From positions 1 through 8,422 of the forward strand of contig JABHXI010000118.1 of the NCBI GenBank assembly GCA_018657375.1: a stretch of 8,422 bases of DNA, given 5' to 3'. The first letter of the stretch is position 1, and each line of letters opens with the position of its first letter. The notes under the pieces are model-generated. The model did not search any database. It saw only the letters and a program-made list of their open reading frames with translations, and had not been told where the DNA came from. The stretch is from Candidatus Nitrosopumilus sp. Lineage in GTDB: Archaea; Thermoproteota; Nitrososphaeria; Nitrososphaerales; Nitrosopumilaceae. The translations under genes and the position numbers were made by a program. Below, one piece after another: positions 6,217-8,422 of this stretch.

Positions 6217-6337
6217 GCGTTCGCACGTTCTTTCTTGATCGATATTTTATCCGGCACGCGGATTTTTTCATCATCCCTTGCGGTCCGTTCGCCCATCGAA
6301 ATCCCGCGTGCCAGATGATGAAATTATCTGAAATAAT
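6217..6337. other. GC-rich, self-complementary non-coding island (candidate structured RNA or repeat element)
   Basis: The 153-base gap between the glycosyltransferase and zinc-ribbon genes contains a block that stands out from the AT-rich surroundings: the central 60 bases are 36/60 G+C. No plausible reading frame covers it. It carries a long inverted repeat (6253-6312), a second 10-base inverted repeat interleaved with the first (6266-6275 with 6314-6323), a small ATTAT/ATAAT hairpin at 6323-6337, and CGTTCGC at both 6219-6225 and 6286-6292. On the minus strand the inner loop contains CC-GCAA-GG, a GNRA-type tetraloop. This could be a small RNA gene, a leader of the zinc-ribbon gene, or a dispersed palindromic element. 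I recognise no known RNA family in it, and the strand is undecided. Confidence 0.45.
6253..6312. repeat. Inverted repeat with 13-base arms around a 33-base centre
   Basis: GGCACGCGG-ATTT (6253-6265) is the reverse complement of AAAT-CCGCGTGCC, which is present at 6299-6312 with one extra C inserted. The outer nine pairs (6253-6261 with 6304-6312) are perfect and mostly G-C, so the fold should be very stable on either strand. The ends resemble the terminal repeats of a short non-autonomous element, but I see no clear target-site duplication. Confidence 0.6.
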
Positions 6338-6340
6338 CTA

Positions 6341-7576
6341 TTATCTCTTTTCTTCCAAGATTTGCCTTGCAATTTTTGCTGAATTTTCAGCACCATTAGG
6401 CACAAAATTCTTTGAAAACTCATTCAAATTTTCCTCAAATATTTCATAATTTTCTTTAATTTTAGAAATAGCACCTACCACTTGATCTGTTTTTGAAACT
6501 AAAATTCCTAGTTTTTTTTCATCTGCCCATCGAATATTGTTTGTATTTTCATCATGAATTGGGATTCCAATTATTGGTTTTGCTTTTTCACCCATTATTT
6601 CCCCCATTACTGTATGGGAGCCGTTTACAACTGCATATTTACATAAATCCAAAACTGTATTTTTTTCTTGTTCTGAAAGAAAACCAATATCAATTTGTAT
6701 CCAATCAATTTTCTTTTCTAAAGCATCTGAAACTGAATATTTTTTACCATCTTTTCCAATTACTGAATCAATACTTGATTCATTTTTAGCATGTGAAATA
6801 ATTCTTTTTTCTTTTATCATTTCATTCGTGCTAAAAACTTCATTATACCTTTCACCAGTTGCATCATTAGCTGATTTATTTCCAGTTCTCATCCAATAGC
6901 CAAATTCATTATTTTTTAATAGTTTTTCCAAATCTGTTTCTTTTTCACTTTTAATTTTTTTATTATTTGTAAAATGTCCCACATAGACTACTTTTTCTTC
7001 TGCTTCTTTTATAAAATTTAGATTATATTCACACATAGTATATGGTGGTGGTGAATCTGCAACAAGAATTTTTGATGCTTTATTGATTTGTTTCGCTATA
7101 AAAATTAGTGATGGATAAAGATATGATCTTGAATTATACAATTTTGGTCTAAATTGATTTGTTACAAATAAACTTGGGATGTTTCTATTATTTGCTAAAA
7201 TATTTGAACCCATGTCTCCATCATTTATGACCAAATCAAATTTTTCTTTATTGTATAGTTTTCTCTCTTCTCTCAAATAATTCATAATCTGTTTTATTAG
7301 TGATGGATTATTTTCTATTGGTAATAGTATATTCATCAATGATTTTGAAATACTGGGACCAAACTTTCCATCGATTGGAGTTGGCATTAAAATTTCATGA
7401 ATTTTATCTTTTTTATTTGGAAATTTTTTTAATAATTTTTCATAAACATGATCTTTACTTGAAAAATGAACTTCTAATTCATCTTTAATTTCATTTGACA
7501 ATGCATCATTTAGCCTCATCATTCGAGAGTAATGACCGCTTCCCCACGGATAGATGAATTCTCCTATTTTAAACAT
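6341..7576 (-). CDS. Glycosyltransferase-like protein (MurG / GT1 fold, GT-B)
   Basis: A 411-residue protein resembling GT-B glycosyltransferases. Near the N-terminus is W-G-S-G-H-Y-S-R-M-M at 11-20, the G-x-G-H-x-x-R pattern seen in MurG-like and MJ1255-like enzymes. An 'LVINDGDMGSN' stretch at 115-125 fits the acceptor-side loop. The C-terminal donor-site block is at 316-360: V-N-G-S-H-T-V-M-G-E, then P-I-I-G-I-P-I, then D-E-N-T-N-N, matching the family order 'GH/GS...E...KPxxxxP...EQ..NA'. The middle region (about 225-295) is polar and lacks the usual Gly-rich turn, so the sugar donor cannot be inferred. No signal peptide is seen. It has an ATG start, 30 bases after the upstream gene, with AT-rich sequence that could hold a promoter. 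A role in surface glycan or glycolipid synthesis is inferred. Confidence 0.75.
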   Translation of the reverse strand: MFKIGEFIYPWGSGHYSRMMRLNDALSNEIKDELEVHFSSKDHVYEKLLKKFPNKKDKIHEILMPTPIDGKFGPSISKSLMNILLPIENNPSLIKQIMNYLREERKLYNKEKFDLVINDGDMGSNILANNRNIPSLFVTNQFRPKLYNSRSYLYPSLIFIAKQINKASKILVADSPPPYTMCEYNLNFIKEAEEKVVYVGHFTNNKKIKSEKETDLEKLLKNNEFGYWMRTGNKSANDATGERYNEVFSTNEMIKEKRIISHAKNESSIDSVIGKDGKKYSVSDALEKKIDWIQIDIGFLSEQEKNTVLDLCKYAVVNGSHTVMGEIMGEKAKPIIGIPIHDENTNNIRWADEKKLGILVSKTDQVVGAISKIKENYEIFEENLNEFSKNFVPNGAENSAKIARQILEEKR

Positions 7577-7606
7577 AATTTTTAATTAAATATACTGTTT
7601 AAAATT

Positions 7607-8422
7607 TCAATGATTTTGTTCTAATGAGTCTAAAATATCATGAACATTGTTTGGTCCTAGCTTAACAGAAACTATTTGCTTTGTTTTGAGCGCAGATGTT
7701 ACTTCTGTTTTTGAGTAAATGGGAATCTCATTTGAAGTAATAGTAACTATTTTTTCTAATTTTTTGATATTTCGTTCCAATCCAATTTCTTTTGCTTCTT
7801 CAAATAGTTGATTATCTACACCTGTCAGTGGAATTATTGGAATTTTCTTTTTACTAAATACCTGATTTAATGAATTATCGATAAAATTTGCAGAAAATAT
7901 TAGTGGTGATAAAGCTAGGGATATACGATTATTTGAATAACTTAACATTATTTGTAATATTGAATTTACATAAAGTAAATAATTTTTAATTCCATTTGGT
8001 TTTATTTTTAAATGATAAAATTCCAATTCAATTTTCTTTTGTACTAATCTTGGAATAATTTGATTAATCATTTTTGCTAAATTCATTAATTCAGATTTTT
8101 GTCTATAACAAATTATAATTTTTGTATTATGTCCTTGCTTAATTGTTTCATAACAAGAGACTGCAGATATTTCATCATAAATTGAACAAATTGTTTGTTG
8201 ATTTTGTGATTGATATGGAATTCCACCTCTTCCAGAATCCAAATAAATGCAAATGTATGCATTATTTTTTGTTAAATATGTGTATAGTAATTTATCAAAA
8301 TTTTCATTTGTTCCAGGATGAGCCTCTAAATTTGATTTTTTTTCTATGATATTTGATGTAGCAGCAATCTCGATGTCTTTAACAAGAAATCCTTTTGATA
8401 TTCCTTCTACTTTAACGAGAAA
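7607..8422 (-). CDS. ThiI-like THUMP / PP-loop family protein with degenerate ATP motif (partial, N-terminus outside window)
   Basis: The frame is open from the right edge, giving 271 residues ending in TGA at 7607-7609. A TTG at 8242 is internal (visible residue 61) and is not the start. Residues about 1-60 look like the end of a THUMP domain. The segment G-R-G-G-I-P-Y at 64-70 matches the 'GxGGLPxG' link before the PP-loop of ThiI, and the later block 'IPIIPLTGVDNQLFEEAKEIG' (194-214, split here: I-P-I-I-P-L-T-G-V-D, then E-E-A-K-E-I-G) matches ThiI's 'LPVLRPLIGMDKxEIIxIAxxIG'. Where ThiI has S-G-G-x-D-S-P-V-A, this protein reads S-I-Y-D-E-I-S-A-V (80-88), so the PP-loop glycines are missing. 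No Cys is seen where ThiI's PP-loop domain carries its catalytic one. A tRNA-related or divergent role is likely; standard 4-thiouridine synthesis is doubtful. Confidence 0.7.
   Translation of the reverse strand, partial: FLVKVEGISKGFLVKDIEIAATSNIIEKKSNLEAHPGTNENFDKLLYTYLTKNNAYICIYLDSGRGGIPYQSQNQQTICSIYDEISAVSCYETIKQGHNTKIIICYRQKSELMNLAKMINQIIPRLVQKKIELEFYHLKIKPNGIKNYLLYVNSILQIMLSYSNNRISLALSPLIFSANFIDNSLNQVFSKKKIPIIPLTGVDNQLFEEAKEIGLERNIKKLEKIVTITSNEIPIYSKTEVTSALKTKQIVSVKLGPNNVHDILDSLEQNH

Noticed and set aside
6253..6312. Fluoride-type or other known riboswitch, suggested by GATGG and GATGATG on the minus strand
   Set aside because: The conserved spacing and stems of the fluoride aptamer cannot be drawn, and the downstream gene is a zinc-ribbon protein, not a fluoride exporter or enolase.
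6253..6313. Possible tRNA: a seven-base GGCACGC/GCGTGCC acceptor-like stem followed by A
   Set aside because: The enclosed length is only 60 bases, there is no D-arm, and the 3' side lacks a T-arm with a GTTCRA loop and matching stem.
6315..6331. Box C/D guide RNA (ATGATGA then CTGA on the plus strand)
   Set aside because: The boxes are only six bases apart, with no second C'/D' pair and no room for a guide.
6493..6789. A 98-codon hydrophobic open frame on the plus strand
   Set aside because: It is antisense to the glycosyltransferase gene; the Phe/Leu-rich composition follows from Lys/Glu-rich codons on the other strand.
8240..8242. TTG at 8242 as the start of the right-hand gene
   Set aside because: The frame stays open for 60 more codons to the window edge and those codons encode THUMP-like sequence joined to the GGIPY link, so the real start is outside.
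8143..8349. A 68-codon open frame on the plus strand near the right edge
   Set aside because: It is antisense to the ThiI-like gene, which continues open to position 8422.
1..8422. Defence island, mobile element or CRISPR array
   Set aside because: No transposase, integrase, nuclease, toxin-antitoxin pair or regularly spaced repeat array was found; most genes are housekeeping or conserved families.

Overview
The window is AT-rich (roughly 30% G+C by eye) and densely packed. It looks like the chromosome of a marine ammonia-oxidising archaeon of the Nitrososphaerota (Thaumarchaeota), close to Nitrosopumilus or Nitrosarchaeum. The archaeal call rests on a GPN-loop GTPase of the archaeal/eukaryotic type, a preQ0 set (QueE end, FolE, QueC) of the kind that feeds archaeosine, small zinc-ribbon and acidic-tailed proteins without bacterial look, frequent TTG/GTG starts without clear Shine-Dalgarno sequences, and oligo-T ends. 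The genus is an impression from protein style, not a proven match.

Layout. 1-1005 (+): the last 32 codons of a probable queE, then folE, then a two-helix membrane protein. 1017-3423 (-): a tight run transcribed as GPN-loop GTPase, homoserine kinase (thrB), queC. The first two abut with no spacer and the kinase begins at TTG. 3424-3607 is a divergent promoter region with three copies of a short palindromic motif. 3608-5459 (+): a YbhN/LPG-synthase-type membrane protein and a classical short-chain dehydrogenase with a GTG start. 5465-6187 (-): two small unrecognised genes, one with a Cys4 zinc-binding pattern and one with a possible OB-like core and an acidic tail. 6188-6340 is a non-coding gap holding an unusually GC-rich, strongly self-complementary island. 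6341-7576 (-): a MurG/GT1-like glycosyltransferase. 7607-8422 (-): the C-terminal part of a ThiI-like THUMP/PP-loop protein whose ATP-binding signature is degenerate; it runs off the window.

How the genes fit together. QueE, FolE and QueC belong to the pathway GTP -> dihydroneopterin triphosphate -> 6-carboxytetrahydropterin (QueD, not seen here) -> 7-carboxy-7-deazaguanine -> preQ0, the precursor of archaeosine in archaeal tRNA. The ThiI-like gene would be a second tRNA-modification relative in the same window. ThrB makes O-phosphohomoserine for threonine. The remaining genes suggest membrane or surface-glycan work (flippase-like protein, glycosyltransferase) but no single pathway can be drawn.

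I found no mobile element, CRISPR array, rRNA or convincing tRNA. The parts most worth a second look are the GC-rich structured island at 6217-6337, the degenerate ThiI-like protein, and the repeated motif between the divergent genes at 3424-3607.
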